64,000 nt of DNA from an uncultured Fidelibacterota bacterium. GTDB lineage: Bacteria; Fidelibacterota; Marinisomatia; Marinisomatales; UBA1611. Numbering within the stretch: position 1 is the first letter of the stretch; each line of letters opens with the position of its first letter. The stretch covers positions 1 to 64,000 of the forward strand of contig CACEUX010000001.1 of assembly GCA_902562835.1 (NCBI GenBank), written 5' to 3'. Shown piece by piece: positions 37,271 to 47,969 of the stretch. Made by a program: the position numbers and the translations under genes. The notes under the pieces are model-generated. The model was not told the origin of the DNA. It worked only from the letters and a program-made list of their open reading frames with translations, and ran no database searches.

Positions 37271-38704
37271 ATGAAAAATTTATCCATTATATCATACTTA
37301 TTTTTATTTTTACATAGTGCAGTATTTTTATTCTCCCAAAATCCCTTCTTAGAGATAAGACCATTTGCCCTTCCAAGCTTTGAACAGTATCCCGCATCAC
37401 AGTACGTAGACCATCACCATCCATACTCTAACCAAACTGACAATTTGTTCTTGAGGTTTGATGGAAGAGAATTTAGTGATGATGTTATTTACCCAAGTTG
37501 TTTATCTGGCTCTTCATGCTACGATGGTCATGCGGGGGTTGATTATTTTATGCCGTATGGAACACCTCTTTTAGCCCCGGCTAGTGGCTATGTTTTGTGG
37601 GCATCTTTTTCTGAGGCTGCAGATCCCTGCCCTGGGGGAATTACTCCAAACGGTGAACAGGGTACGATAATCATAGCACATGGGAATGATTATTTTACAG
37701 TTTATCTACATATGAGCCCTCCTCTGAATGTTGCTGTGGGACAGAACGTAGAAACGGGAGACACATTAGGTTTTGCCGGAAATAGTGGATGCGCTATCAA
37801 CACACACTTACATTTTGAAATTAGAAAAGGAAATTGGTTTTTTGATACAGTCGAACCATACGCTGTCGACCCCTTTGGCTGGTGGCATACCAGCTTTGAC
37901 CCCATCGAGAATTTCCGCGGTAACAGAAGTGAGTGGCTCTGGGTATCCAACGACCTAATAGATGATGGGGACAATGGTTTTCAAAGATTTCAGGGTCCCG
38001 ACTGGAGCTATTTGAACACCGGTTTCAACAATGATTCGTGGTCCGCACCTACCGCAAACAACATGGAAGAGAGTAGGCACTATGCTATCTGGGTTCCTTT
38101 TTTGGAGGACTCTGGAGAACACAATATTGATATATATATCCCTGAAGGCATTGAGGTTTCAACAGAAGCTATTTATGAGATAAGGATAAAAAGCTCATAT
38201 GGTACAAGCACAAAAACAGATATAGTTGTTGACCAAAGCCTAAACCAGGGGAGTTTCCAAACAATATCAACCCTGAGTCTACCTGCTGGTTCACAATCTA
38301 GCATTGTACTTCGAGACGTTGTTGGCGAATCATCAGAGGGGTCACGTGTGGTTTTTGACGCGATTCGATTTTCTCCAAACTTTACCACATCTACGCTCGA
38401 AGAGCCTAATAGCGGAGCCCAAAAAGGTAATGCGCTTGTTAAATCAGTTTTCCCCAACCCCTTTAACTCTATAGCTATAATTAATTATGAAACCACCATT
38501 GGAGGAAACATCATAATTAACATAGTAGATGCCCTTGGACGCAGAGTTTACAATGAACAAATATTTTATAGCAAACCTGGAAAACATTCCTTTATTTGGA
38601 ACGGTAAAACTGAATTTGGTAAAGAACTACCATCTGGGGTTTATTTAATTTCTTTTAGATCGAATGAGGCATTCTCAGCGGAAAAAGTATTATACCTAAA
38701 ATAG
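37271..38704 (+). CDS. M23 family metallopeptidase with T9SS-like sorting domain
   Basis: 'HAGVDYFMPYGTPLLAPASG' and 'THLHFEIRKG'; C-term 'VFPNPFNSIAIINYETT...GVYLISFRSNEAFSAEKVLYLK'. Confidence 0.88.
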   Translation: MKNLSIISYLFLFLHSAVFLFSQNPFLEIRPFALPSFEQYPASQYVDHHHPYSNQTDNLFLRFDGREFSDDVIYPSCLSGSSCYDGHAGVDYFMPYGTPLLAPASGYVLWASFSEAADPCPGGITPNGEQGTIIIAHGNDYFTVYLHMSPPLNVAVGQNVETGDTLGFAGNSGCAINTHLHFEIRKGNWFFDTVEPYAVDPFGWWHTSFDPIENFRGNRSEWLWVSNDLIDDGDNGFQRFQGPDWSYLNTGFNNDSWSAPTANNMEESRHYAIWVPFLEDSGEHNIDIYIPEGIEVSTEAIYEIRIKSSYGTSTKTDIVVDQSLNQGSFQTISTLSLPAGSQSSIVLRDVVGESSEGSRVVFDAIRFSPNFTTSTLEEPNSGAQKGNALVKSVFPNPFNSIAIINYETTIGGNIIINIVDALGRRVYNEQIFYSKPGKHSFIWNGKTEFGKELPSGVYLISFRSNEAFSAEKVLYLK

Positions 38705-38719
38705 GTTAAATTTGTTCAA

Positions 38720-41083
38720 ATGAAGACTGCTGTTTTGTTAGCTCCCTCACTGTTTATTTTAGCTTGTAGCCTGGGCTACATTTCTAATGTATCTGAAAAC
38801 AATAACCTAAATACGCATATGAAAGACATTAATATAGTTCCAAAGCCCACATCCATTAAGGCCAAAGGTGACTATATAGACATTAATAAAGTGGAAATAA
38901 TCATTGTTGAGAATAATTCGATCGAAGAAATAAATATTGCTGAATTGTTTCAATCCTTCTTAAACCCTATTAAAGGCTTAGGGATTTCTTCCATAAATAA
39001 AAGCAAGAAAAGAATACTGGTTTCTTTAAATACTCGTTACAATATACCAGAAGAAGGTTACACTCTGTCAATCAATGGCGATCAAAAAGTTGATTTAAAA
39101 GCATCTTCTGTCTCTGGTCTGTTTTATGGTTTTCAATCTTTTCGACAGCTTTGTGATCCAGAATTAGAAACAGGGTCAAGACCTACAAGCACAAAGGTTC
39201 CAATGTGCATAATTGAAGACTCCCCAAATTTCGGATATCGAGGCATGCACCTTGATGTATCAAGGCACTTTTTTGATGTACAGTTTGTAAAAACGTATAT
39301 AGACATGATAGCCCTTCATAAAATGAATGTATTCCATTGGCACTTGACAGATGATAACGGTTGGCGAATCGAAATAGATAAATACCCACTGTTAACCGAA
39401 AAATCAGCTTGGCGGGTTGATAGAAGACATGAACCATGGAAAAAACAGTCCCCTCCTTTAGAAAATGAGATCGCCACATATGGTGGGTATTATACCAAGG
39501 ATCAAATACGCGAGGTTGTTGAGTATGCATCCAAAAGAAATATTGCAGTTATTCCAGAGATTGAAATGCCAGGGCATACCTCTGAGGTGTTTTCCGCATA
39601 TCCAGAGCTTTCATGCAAAGGAGACTATATCCCTGTAAAGCCCGGTTCATACTGGCCCAACACTGATATTTTTTGCGCTGGAAACGACAAGGTCTTTACA
39701 TTTCTTGAAAATGTATTAGAAGAAGTAATTGACCTTTTTCCTGGGCGATATATTCATATTGGCGGTGATGAGGCAGATAAAATTAATTGGGAAAAGTGTC
39801 CCAAATGTCAAGATCGAATAGCGTCTGAAGGCCTAAAGAACGAAAACGAACTACAAAGTTGGTTCATCAAGAGAATTGAAAAATTTATTCTATCAAAAGA
39901 TAGAAAGCTTGTTGGCTGGGATGAAATTCTCGAGGGGGGCCTTGCAAAAACCGCCACCGTTATGAGCTGGAGAGGAATGGATGGCGGAATAGAGTCTGCT
40001 AAAAAAGGACATGATGTTATAATGTGCCCAACTTCACATTGCTACTTTGACTATTATCAGGCTAACCCTGAAACATCTCCGGAAGCTTTCGGCGGATACA
40101 CCACACTCAAAAAAGTTTACTCCTTTAATCCTGTTCCACCAGAACTTTCAAACGAAGAGGCTAAATTTATCTTAGGTGGCCAAGGCAATCTCTGGACCGA
40201 GTATGTTCAGACTCCAGACAGGGCCCAATATCAAGTTCTCCCGAGATTGTCAGCACTTTCAGAGGTGCTTTGGTCAGGACCGGGTTCTAATTCTTATGAA
40301 GATTTTTATTCTAGATTGAAAAAGCTGCTATTGAGGTTTGATATGATGGGGTGGGTATACGCTCCTGGGTCGTTTTTCGTAAACATTCTTTCCGAACAGA
40401 CAGAAGATAGCGGTTCCTATGCTATAAAACTGATTTCTGAAAAACCCGGAGAAGAAATAAGGTATACAACTGATGGGTCACCCCCGGCTAGCAATTCAGC
40501 TTTATATAAAAATCCAATTTTGTTAAACCAGAAAACAACAATAAAGGCTGCTTTGTTTATTGATCAATCGATAGCCGGAAAAGTTTCTGAAAAAACAATA
40601 TTCTTTAGCAAAGCAATCGGCAAAAAAATTAAATATCTTACATCCCATAGCAATAGATATACTGGAACCGGGATGCGAACACTTGTAAACGGTTTAACTG
40701 GAACCATTGCCCACAATGATGGATATTGGCAGGGTTGGCTTGAACAAGATTTAGAAGTGGTTATAGACCTTGAAGAAAGAGAAAGAATCATGGGTATTTC
40801 AATTGGTTTTTTAGAGTCGCACGGTGTTTGGATCTTCCTTCCAGTGGGTATCGAAATTTCATTTTCTAAGGATGGGGAATCTTATAAAAACCCTTTAATG
40901 ATTGAAGTAAAAGACGGTAAAAGAAATGGCTCAGCAAACCGTACTACGGTTCAAAGCCCAAAAATAAACCTGTCTGCGCGGTATATAAAGATCAAGGCTT
41001 TAAACAGGGGAACCTGTCCTGACTGGCATCATGGAGCAGGTAAAAAGTCATGGGTTTTTGCAGATGAGATATTTATTGAATAG
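38720..41083 (+). CDS. Beta-N-acetylhexosaminidase (GH20), lipoprotein-like N terminus
   Basis: 'YRGMHLDVSRHFF', 'FHWHLTDDNGWRIEIDKYPLL', 'HIGGDEADKINW' catalytic Asp-Glu. Confidence 0.93.
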   Translation: MKTAVLLAPSLFILACSLGYISNVSENNNLNTHMKDINIVPKPTSIKAKGDYIDINKVEIIIVENNSIEEINIAELFQSFLNPIKGLGISSINKSKKRILVSLNTRYNIPEEGYTLSINGDQKVDLKASSVSGLFYGFQSFRQLCDPELETGSRPTSTKVPMCIIEDSPNFGYRGMHLDVSRHFFDVQFVKTYIDMIALHKMNVFHWHLTDDNGWRIEIDKYPLLTEKSAWRVDRRHEPWKKQSPPLENEIATYGGYYTKDQIREVVEYASKRNIAVIPEIEMPGHTSEVFSAYPELSCKGDYIPVKPGSYWPNTDIFCAGNDKVFTFLENVLEEVIDLFPGRYIHIGGDEADKINWEKCPKCQDRIASEGLKNENELQSWFIKRIEKFILSKDRKLVGWDEILEGGLAKTATVMSWRGMDGGIESAKKGHDVIMCPTSHCYFDYYQANPETSPEAFGGYTTLKKVYSFNPVPPELSNEEAKFILGGQGNLWTEYVQTPDRAQYQVLPRLSALSEVLWSGPGSNSYEDFYSRLKKLLLRFDMMGWVYAPGSFFVNILSEQTEDSGSYAIKLISEKPGEEIRYTTDGSPPASNSALYKNPILLNQKTTIKAALFIDQSIAGKVSEKTIFFSKAIGKKIKYLTSHSNRYTGTGMRTLVNGLTGTIAHNDGYWQGWLEQDLEVVIDLEERERIMGISIGFLESHGVWIFLPVGIEISFSKDGESYKNPLMIEVKDGKRNGSANRTTVQSPKINLSARYIKIKALNRGTCPDWHHGAGKKSWVFADEIFIE

Positions 41084-41095
41084 CACTATGTGTTC

Positions 41096-41761
41096 CTAGG
41101 TGGGTTTAATTTCATCTGACTCTATTATATGAACACCATCTTGGAGTTTATCTAAATGATATATCATCCCCCTTGCAATGTTTTCAGCGTGAATTCCCCT
41201 GTATTTTTTTGCTACACCAATCATTAGTGGATTTAATATCGAAAAAACTACTTTCCACACTATTTCTCCAAGTCGAAATTCTTTGCGCTTACCCATAATT
41301 AGAGAAGGTCTAAATATATTTATTCTTGGAATCGAATATTCCTGAATCTGTTGCTCGACCTCCCCTTTTACTCTATTATAAAAGATGCTGGATGATGAAT
41401 CAGCTCCCATCGATGTTACAATTGAAAACGACTCTGCTTTATTCGATTCGGCCCACTTAGCAAGCTTAACCGGTAATTCAAAGTCAACAAAACGAAAGGC
41501 TTCCCTAGAGCCAGCTTTTTTAATAGTTGTGCCAAGGCAGCAAAACACGTGTTTACAGTGATCAAGTTTGGGGAAAGATTCTTCGTTTTTAAAATCGAAA
41601 ACAACCTCGGTCATCTTTTCTGAAGTTGGCAAGCCCTTTTTTCTCACTAGTGCTGTAACAGATGAATAGTCATCAGAGCTAAGAAGCTGGTCAACTAGAT
41701 GACCACCAACCAGGCCTGTTCCCCCAATAACTAAAGCATTCCGCATTAATTTGGAAACCAC
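41096..41761 (-). CDS. NAD(P)-binding Rossmann oxidoreductase (HTATIP2-like)
   Basis: 'LVIGGTGLVGGHLVDQLL', 'HVFCCLGTTIKKAGSREAFRFVD'. Confidence 0.8.
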   Translation of the reverse strand: MVSKLMRNALVIGGTGLVGGHLVDQLLSSDDYSSVTALVRKKGLPTSEKMTEVVFDFKNEESFPKLDHCKHVFCCLGTTIKKAGSREAFRFVDFELPVKLAKWAESNKAESFSIVTSMGADSSSSIFYNRVKGEVEQQIQEYSIPRINIFRPSLIMGKRKEFRLGEIVWKVVFSILNPLMIGVAKKYRGIHAENIARGMIYHLDKLQDGVHIIESDEIKPT

Positions 41762-41849
41762 AAAGGGTAAGCCCTAAATATTAAAGAGGTCTGGTTTTTG
41801 TTAATCATCATAATGGTGCTTAGATTTTAATAAATAAATTGAGCACATA

Positions 41850-42389
41850 ATGAATAGAATTTTCTTTTTATTATTTTTAATAATAGTTGGGTGTTCATCA
41901 AAGACACCTGTGGATATGGAAGACGTATTATATGACCGATCCGGTCAGTACATTACCGATGACAATTACGACCCTTCCTTTCTTGGATTCATCTATAACC
42001 AAAAAGTATATAATGGCCCAGGTTTTCTTCGCTACAGAACAGGAGAAAAAAGAGAACAGGGAACACTAAAAAATGGGTTTAAGTCTGGCGCTTGGACGGG
42101 TTATGATAAAGAAGGAAATAAAAAATTCATTGGTGATTATAAACAGGGCAAGGCGCATGGGAAGTGGACCGGGTATCACGCGAATGGAGAAAAAAAATAT
42201 GAAGGCATGTATGAACTTGGCTTTCAAACGGGAAAGTGGTCTTATTACAACTCTGCTGGAAATAAAAATTTAGAAGAAGCTTATTTTGTTTGTACTGATG
42301 AGTGTAAAGATGAGCACCCCCCAGATCGCAGAGGCACTAAATATATCTGTGAAAAACTTGGAAGACTAAAAGAGAGTAAAAAGATTTAA
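41850..42389 (+). CDS. Small MORN-variant repeat lipoprotein
   Basis: 'FFLLFLIIVGCSS' lipobox; 'GTLKNGFKSGAWTGYDKEGNKKFIGDYKQGKAHGKWTGYHANGEKKYEG'. Confidence 0.75.
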   Translation: MNRIFFLLFLIIVGCSSKTPVDMEDVLYDRSGQYITDDNYDPSFLGFIYNQKVYNGPGFLRYRTGEKREQGTLKNGFKSGAWTGYDKEGNKKFIGDYKQGKAHGKWTGYHANGEKKYEGMYELGFQTGKWSYYNSAGNKNLEEAYFVCTDECKDEHPPDRRGTKYICEKLGRLKESKKI

Positions 42390-43792
42390 TTTAGTTTTAG
42401 TACCGACAGGTAGTTTGTTGTCCCAGGAACCCCTACTGGAACACCACCAGTTATAACAAACTTTTCCCCCTCCTTCAAAAGACCATTATCTTTAAGAACT
42501 TTATTTGCGACTATAGGAATCTCGTCAGCCGATTCATATTCGTCAACCAATATAGGACTCACGCCCCATACAATTGAAAGCTGGCGACATATTTTTTTAG
42601 AGGGAGTCATAGCTATAATTCTAGAAGCCGACCTATACCGTGCGGCCATTCGAGCAGTGCTGCCACTGTGGGTCATGGTTACCAAAACATCAATATTTTG
42701 ATGAGTCGCAACCGAACATGCTGCTTGGCTTATTGCCATTGCAGTGTTGGTTGTTTTGTTTGTTGGCATCTCAATATTTCTCTGATAATTGATCGCAGAT
42801 TCTGTTTCTTTTATTACCCCCCTTAATACCCTTATAACCTTTTTAGGATGGTTCCCGATTGCAGTTTCACCAGTAACCATCAAAGCATCTGCTCCATCAA
42901 GAATTGAATTCGCAATATCACTAACCTCAGCTCGGGTCGGTACTGGGCGATTGGTCATAGAGTCGAGTATCTGTGTTGCGATAACAACAGGCTTACCAAG
43001 CTGATGTGCTTTTTCAACAACCTCCATTTGAACTAAGGGCACCTTTGAAACAGGAAGCTCTACCCCCAAGTCCCCTCTTGCAACCATGACAGCATCGAAG
43101 GACTCTATAATGCTGTTTAAGTTTTGCACTGCTTCCCACTTTTCTATTTTTGCCATGACGGGCGTGTTGTATCCAGCTTCTTTAATTTTGGAACTTATAA
43201 GAGAATAGTCAGATGGAGACCTAACAAAAGACAATGCTATCCAGTCTGCCTCTTTTTGCAGGGAAAGCAACAGGTCTTTTTCGTCTTGGTCAGTTAAAAC
43301 CGGTACATCTAGTGCTATTTCTGGGAAATTGACACCTTTTCCATTTTCTATAGCACCATCTTCTAAGGCTTCACATACCAGGGTCTGGTCTGTAATGTGC
43401 TCTAGGACCTTTAAGCTTACCCGACCATCATCAATTAATATTTGTGCTCCTGGGTTTACTTTTTGAAATCGCACTCTACTAGATACAGGTATTGTCCCAT
43501 TTTCAAATTTTTCATTGCTGAGTGCTATTTTATCCCCTTTTGTAATCAAAATTGGATATTCCAAATCTTTTACTCTTATTTTATGACCTGCAAGGTCAGC
43601 AAGAATAGTTGGCCGCAATCCAGAAGGCATTTCTAGGGACCTGATCAAATCAAAATAGCTTGCTTTATCGCGGGCTGAACCATGTGATAGATTAATACGA
43701 AAACAGGAAACACCATGGGAAATTAGTTTTTGCAATGTTTTTTTGTTTGCGCATGCGGGGCCCACAGTTGCAATGATCTTTGTTCGGTTCAT
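42386..43792 (-). CDS. pyk: Pyruvate kinase
   Basis: 'TKIIATVGPAC', 'MVARGDLGVELP', 'VMVTGETAIGNHP'. Confidence 0.97.
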   Translation of the reverse strand: MNRTKIIATVGPACANKKTLQKLISHGVSCFRINLSHGSARDKASYFDLIRSLEMPSGLRPTILADLAGHKIRVKDLEYPILITKGDKIALSNEKFENGTIPVSSRVRFQKVNPGAQILIDDGRVSLKVLEHITDQTLVCEALEDGAIENGKGVNFPEIALDVPVLTDQDEKDLLLSLQKEADWIALSFVRSPSDYSLISSKIKEAGYNTPVMAKIEKWEAVQNLNSIIESFDAVMVARGDLGVELPVSKVPLVQMEVVEKAHQLGKPVVIATQILDSMTNRPVPTRAEVSDIANSILDGADALMVTGETAIGNHPKKVIRVLRGVIKETESAINYQRNIEMPTNKTTNTAMAISQAACSVATHQNIDVLVTMTHSGSTARMAARYRSASRIIAMTPSKKICRQLSIVWGVSPILVDEYESADEIPIVANKVLKDNGLLKEGEKFVITGGVPVGVPGTTNYLSVLKLN

Positions 43793-43827
43793 GCTTTTAG
43801 GCTATACCAACTGGGCTTTTGTTGAAT

Positions 43828-44199
43828 TCAATTTAATACCTGAGGAGCAACAAGCTGGAACCGCTCAATGGGAACATCAAATTCTTTGCCTGACTCATCC
43901 AGCATTCTAAAAGAACCTTCCATAAACCCTAAAGGTGTTGGCAAGGGGCAAAAGCTGGTATATGTAAAAAGATCATTGGGCTTAAGGATTGGTGTCTTTC
44001 CTACGACCCCTGGACCATAAATATCCTCTGCCCTACCCTGCCCATCCACAATGTGCCAATAGCGACTTAGAAGCTGTATAGTTTCTACAGACCGGTTAAC
44101 TATCTTAATTTGGTATGAGAAAAAGAAGTAGGATTTAATCGGGTCGGACCGCTCTGGCAAGTAATCAGGGTGAGTGAATATTTCAATGTTGTTTTTCAT
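43828..44199 (-). CDS. apaG: ApaG family protein
   Basis: 'FFSYQIKIVNRSVETIQLLSRYWHIVDGQGRAEDIYGPGVVGKTPILKPNDLFTYTSFCPLPTPLGFMEGSF'. Confidence 0.93.
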   Translation of the reverse strand: MKNNIEIFTHPDYLPERSDPIKSYFFFSYQIKIVNRSVETIQLLSRYWHIVDGQGRAEDIYGPGVVGKTPILKPNDLFTYTSFCPLPTPLGFMEGSFRMLDESGKEFDVPIERFQLVAPQVLN

Positions 44200-44261
44200 A
44201 TAATAAAATTAGTTCCTTTATCTTTGTGATACGATTTATTCCATATAAATTTTAATTCCAT

Positions 44262-46055
44262 ATGAATGAAAACAGACAATCTCTTTATCTCTTTATTTTT
44301 ATAGCGTGTCTCGGATTTTTTTTAATTCAAGGCAATAAAACCGACTCATCTTTGGATATCACCCAAAATGAAATCATGGGACATATACGCTATTTATCTC
44401 ATGAGAACCGCGGTGGAAGGTATCCAGGCACACGAGGATCTAAAGATGTTATTTCATATATTATTAAACAGTTTAAATCGTATGGGTTAAAACCGGGGTC
44501 TAATGGATCATTTATACAACCCTTTGACATCACAACCGGCATAGAACTAGGTGAGGGAAACTATGCTGTTGCCAATGGCGACACACTCATTATAAATAGG
44601 GATTATATACCCCTAGCCTTTTCGGGCAGCTCTGAAACCTCAGGCTCTTTAGTTTTTGCTGGTTATGGTTTTAAAATCAACCAAGAAGACCTCCAGTGGA
44701 ATGATTACAAAGGCCTCGATGTTGATGGAAAATGGGTAGTAATAATGCGGCATAGCCCAGAGCGTCACACCCAACATTCTGTATATGCATCCCATTCCTC
44801 GCTTCACAAGAAAATGCTTGTTGCAAGAGACGAGGGCGCTGCTGGTGTTATATTTGTATCTCAAATAGAAGATGAAAACCTATATCCACTAACATATAAC
44901 CGTGGTTATAAAAACGCGGGTATTCCAGTTGTGCACTTATCCAATAAAGTTGCAGACAATTTATTTAAACCTTTCGGCTGGTCCAGGCAATCTATTCAGG
45001 AAACGATGAATCGCTCTTTGACATCAATTAATTTCAATTTGGGCAGCCTCACATTTTTTGCAAACGTTAAACTAACACACAAGACAACACGAGCGGCTAA
45101 TGTTGTGGGAACAATTAAGAGCGGAAATAGAAAATATAGAGATGAGTATATTGTTGTTGGTGCTCATTTTGACCATTTGGGAATGGGGGGCGCTGGGTCT
45201 GGGTCTAGAGATCCAGAGACACGATCCACTCACCCCGGAGCAGACGATAATGCATCTGGTGTTTCTGGTCTATTAGAGTTGGCACAAAAATTATCAGCTC
45301 AAAAAAGTAGGCTAAAACGTAGTATTGTTTTCATAGGTTTTGATGCTGAAGAAAAAGGATTGCTCGGGTCAAAACACTTTATAAAAAACTCCACAATCGA
45401 TATAAATAAAATAACCACAATGATCAACATGGATATGATTGGTAGAATGGTTGATTCCTCTCTTACTGTGGGCGGTGTGGGCACTTCGCCAGTATTTAAA
45501 CCACTGCTTGACAGTCTAAAGGCTGAAAGAACGTTTACCCTAGGGATGTCGAACGCTGGTTATGGACCGAGTGACCATGCTTCTTTTTATATAGAGGATG
45601 TTCCTGTCCTATTCTTTTTCACCGGTATTCATAATGACTATCACACACCCAGGGATACGTGGAAACAGATTAACCTTAGTGGAACAAAAACACTGCTTGA
45701 CCTTGTCTATGATGTTGTATTTCATCTATCAAGGGCAAAGAACCGGCCCGTTTTTTCTGAGGCTGGACCGAAGCAACGTCAAATGAAAAGCACATCTCTT
45801 AAGGTTACTCTTGGGGTCATGCCTTCTTATGTTGGAACAGAAATCGGGTTGAAAATAGATGGTCTTTCAGACCCTGATGGACCAGCAGCAAAAGCTGGAA
45901 TAAGAAAGGGGGATATTATTAAGGCGATTAATGGTAAGTCAATTAAAGATATATATGAGTACATGGAAAGGCTTGGAGAGCTTCGAGAAGGAATGACCGT
46001 GCCAGTAATGATTGATAGAGGCGATGAAGAAATAAAACTAAACGTAACTTTCTAA
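44262..46055 (+). CDS. M28 family peptidase with PA-like insert and C-terminal PDZ domain
   Basis: 'VVGAHFDHLGMGG', 'HPGADDNASGVSGLLELA', 'FDAEEKGLLGSKHF'; PDZ 'GPAAKAGIRKGDIIKAING'. Confidence 0.92.
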   Translation: MNENRQSLYLFIFIACLGFFLIQGNKTDSSLDITQNEIMGHIRYLSHENRGGRYPGTRGSKDVISYIIKQFKSYGLKPGSNGSFIQPFDITTGIELGEGNYAVANGDTLIINRDYIPLAFSGSSETSGSLVFAGYGFKINQEDLQWNDYKGLDVDGKWVVIMRHSPERHTQHSVYASHSSLHKKMLVARDEGAAGVIFVSQIEDENLYPLTYNRGYKNAGIPVVHLSNKVADNLFKPFGWSRQSIQETMNRSLTSINFNLGSLTFFANVKLTHKTTRAANVVGTIKSGNRKYRDEYIVVGAHFDHLGMGGAGSGSRDPETRSTHPGADDNASGVSGLLELAQKLSAQKSRLKRSIVFIGFDAEEKGLLGSKHFIKNSTIDINKITTMINMDMIGRMVDSSLTVGGVGTSPVFKPLLDSLKAERTFTLGMSNAGYGPSDHASFYIEDVPVLFFFTGIHNDYHTPRDTWKQINLSGTKTLLDLVYDVVFHLSRAKNRPVFSEAGPKQRQMKSTSLKVTLGVMPSYVGTEIGLKIDGLSDPDGPAAKAGIRKGDIIKAINGKSIKDIYEYMERLGELREGMTVPVMIDRGDEEIKLNVTF

Positions 46056-46061
46056 AATATA

Positions 46062-46856
46062 TTATTCAGCGCTAACTCTTTCTCGAATTTTTTCTGTTAA
46101 TTCTAAAACAGCCATTACATAATTGTCCGCATGGTTGTATGCATAGACCGCCTTATAAATGTCACCTTTTTTACCATAGTCCGCACTATTCGCCTTATAA
46201 CCATTCATCCTTAGATAGTTTGCTATGCTTCCCAAAACATCAGGCCAGCTGTATGGCTCTCGGACACCGTTTTCATTAAAATCTACAGAGTAATATGTGA
46301 AGCTTGATGGTATGAACTGACCAAATCCAAAGGCTCCTGCATAAGACCCACCTATTTCTTGAGTATCCAGGTTGTCATTATAGCAGTACTTTAAAAACTC
46401 TGCTAGTTCTTTAGTTGCCCACTTAGACCTTCTTGGCATTTCATGAATCTGGGAATACAGCGCATTAAACACAGAGTATTGAGAGTGATGAACACCATAG
46501 TTACTTTCAACGCCGGCTATTGTAACGATTATAAATGGGTCAACCAGATACTTTTTTGAAACGGACTGAATAAGGGTCTTGTTATCTTTGTAAAACTTCG
46601 CACCGGCCTTTATCCTTGATTCTTTTACAAAGATTTTTCTGTAATCTGACCATGATTTTTTCTCATATGGTTTAGCAAACCGCTCTGCAATTACTTTGTG
46701 TATTTCTACTTTATTGTGGGAGAATGCGTCTCTAACAAACTCTTCTGGGATTTCTCCGTTGAGTTTCTCAAGGACTAGGCGGTATGCTAGATCATCATCT
46801 GGCGACTTCGAAAAGGAAACTGCAATGATTAATAATAAATACTTTATGTTTTTCAA
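46062..46856 (-). CDS. MltB-like lytic murein transglycosylase
   Basis: 'IVTIAGVESNYGVHHSQYSVFNALYSQ', 'GSYAGAFGFGQFIPSSFTYYSVDFN'. Confidence 0.88.
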   Translation of the reverse strand: MKNIKYLLLIIAVSFSKSPDDDLAYRLVLEKLNGEIPEEFVRDAFSHNKVEIHKVIAERFAKPYEKKSWSDYRKIFVKESRIKAGAKFYKDNKTLIQSVSKKYLVDPFIIVTIAGVESNYGVHHSQYSVFNALYSQIHEMPRRSKWATKELAEFLKYCYNDNLDTQEIGGSYAGAFGFGQFIPSSFTYYSVDFNENGVREPYSWPDVLGSIANYLRMNGYKANSADYGKKGDIYKAVYAYNHADNYVMAVLELTEKIRERVSAE

Positions 46857-47929
46857 TTATACTTCCACTCTGCAACAAATAGGTTAGTGTCTCCTGCTTT
46901 CCTTTGGTTTCGGTTTGAAGCAAAGACCAAGAATTTGCCATCCGGGCTAAACATTGGGAACCCATCGAAACCGTCAAAGTAGGTGATTCGTTCTAGGTTT
47001 GAACCATCTACGCTTACAGCATAAAGGTCAAAATCCCTGCCCTTAGGGTCATGCAAATTTGAGGAAAAAATAATTCTATTACCATCAGGAAAAAAGTATG
47101 GTCCAAAGTTTGCAGCATCATTATCTGTTACTTGTTTCTTGTCTGACCCGTCTGCATTCATGGTCCATATTTGAAGAGCCATTGGGCGAATTGAGTTTTG
47201 TGATAATAAGAATTTGTAGTCCTTGATCTCTTTTTCTGTTTTTGGGTGGTAAACACGCCAGACAATTCTTGTCGCATCCATATTAAAAAAAGCTCCCCCG
47301 TCATAACCTAGGCGATTGGTGAGTTGTTTCTTATTTGTTCCTTCTAGGTCCATACTCCAAACCTCTAGGTCTCCACTAATTATTGATGTGTAAAGAATCC
47401 TACTTCCATTAAAAGCAACTGTTGCTTCAGCATCATAGCCTTCGGTTTTTGTCAGTCTTTTAAGATTGCCACCGCTTACATCGGCTGAAAAAATGTCATA
47501 GCCCGGATATAGCTTCCACACATAGCCCATACTATAATCAGGCTTTTCAGGGCAGTCCCTATCAGCAAGGTGTGTCGAGGCGTAAATAATTTTATCGCAG
47601 TCTGGGTATTGAAAATAACTACAAGTAGTGACCCCAAACCCAGTTGAGACCATTTCTGATTTACCAGAGGCTAGATCCATAATGTATATTTGATCACAAA
47701 GTGAGTCTCCATCATGGGCTTGAAAGATTAGCTGCTCACCGGTTGCGGAAAAATAAGCTTCCGCATTCTCACCCGTGAAGGTTAATTGTCTGATATTCAG
47801 TAAGCGATTCTCATTTTTTACATGAAGAGAGTTATGGGTGTTTGGTTCTGGTTTGTTTGGTCGAAAAAACAGAACACTCACAAACAAAGCTATCAAAAGA
47901 AAGAATTGTGTTTTGGACAAGGCTTCCAC
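46853..47929 (-). CDS. TolB-like WD40/PD40 beta-propeller protein
   Basis: 'IMDLASGKSEMVSTG', 'GPYFFPDGNRIIFSSNL', 'FPMFSPDGKFLVFASNRN'. Confidence 0.85.
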   Translation of the reverse strand: MEALSKTQFFLLIALFVSVLFFRPNKPEPNTHNSLHVKNENRLLNIRQLTFTGENAEAYFSATGEQLIFQAHDGDSLCDQIYIMDLASGKSEMVSTGFGVTTCSYFQYPDCDKIIYASTHLADRDCPEKPDYSMGYVWKLYPGYDIFSADVSGGNLKRLTKTEGYDAEATVAFNGSRILYTSIISGDLEVWSMDLEGTNKKQLTNRLGYDGGAFFNMDATRIVWRVYHPKTEKEIKDYKFLLSQNSIRPMALQIWTMNADGSDKKQVTDNDAANFGPYFFPDGNRIIFSSNLHDPKGRDFDLYAVSVDGSNLERITYFDGFDGFPMFSPDGKFLVFASNRNQRKAGDTNLFVAEWKYN

Positions 47930-47969
47930 TTAATTAAAGAAATGGGTTAGTAAAAACAATTACTAAAGT

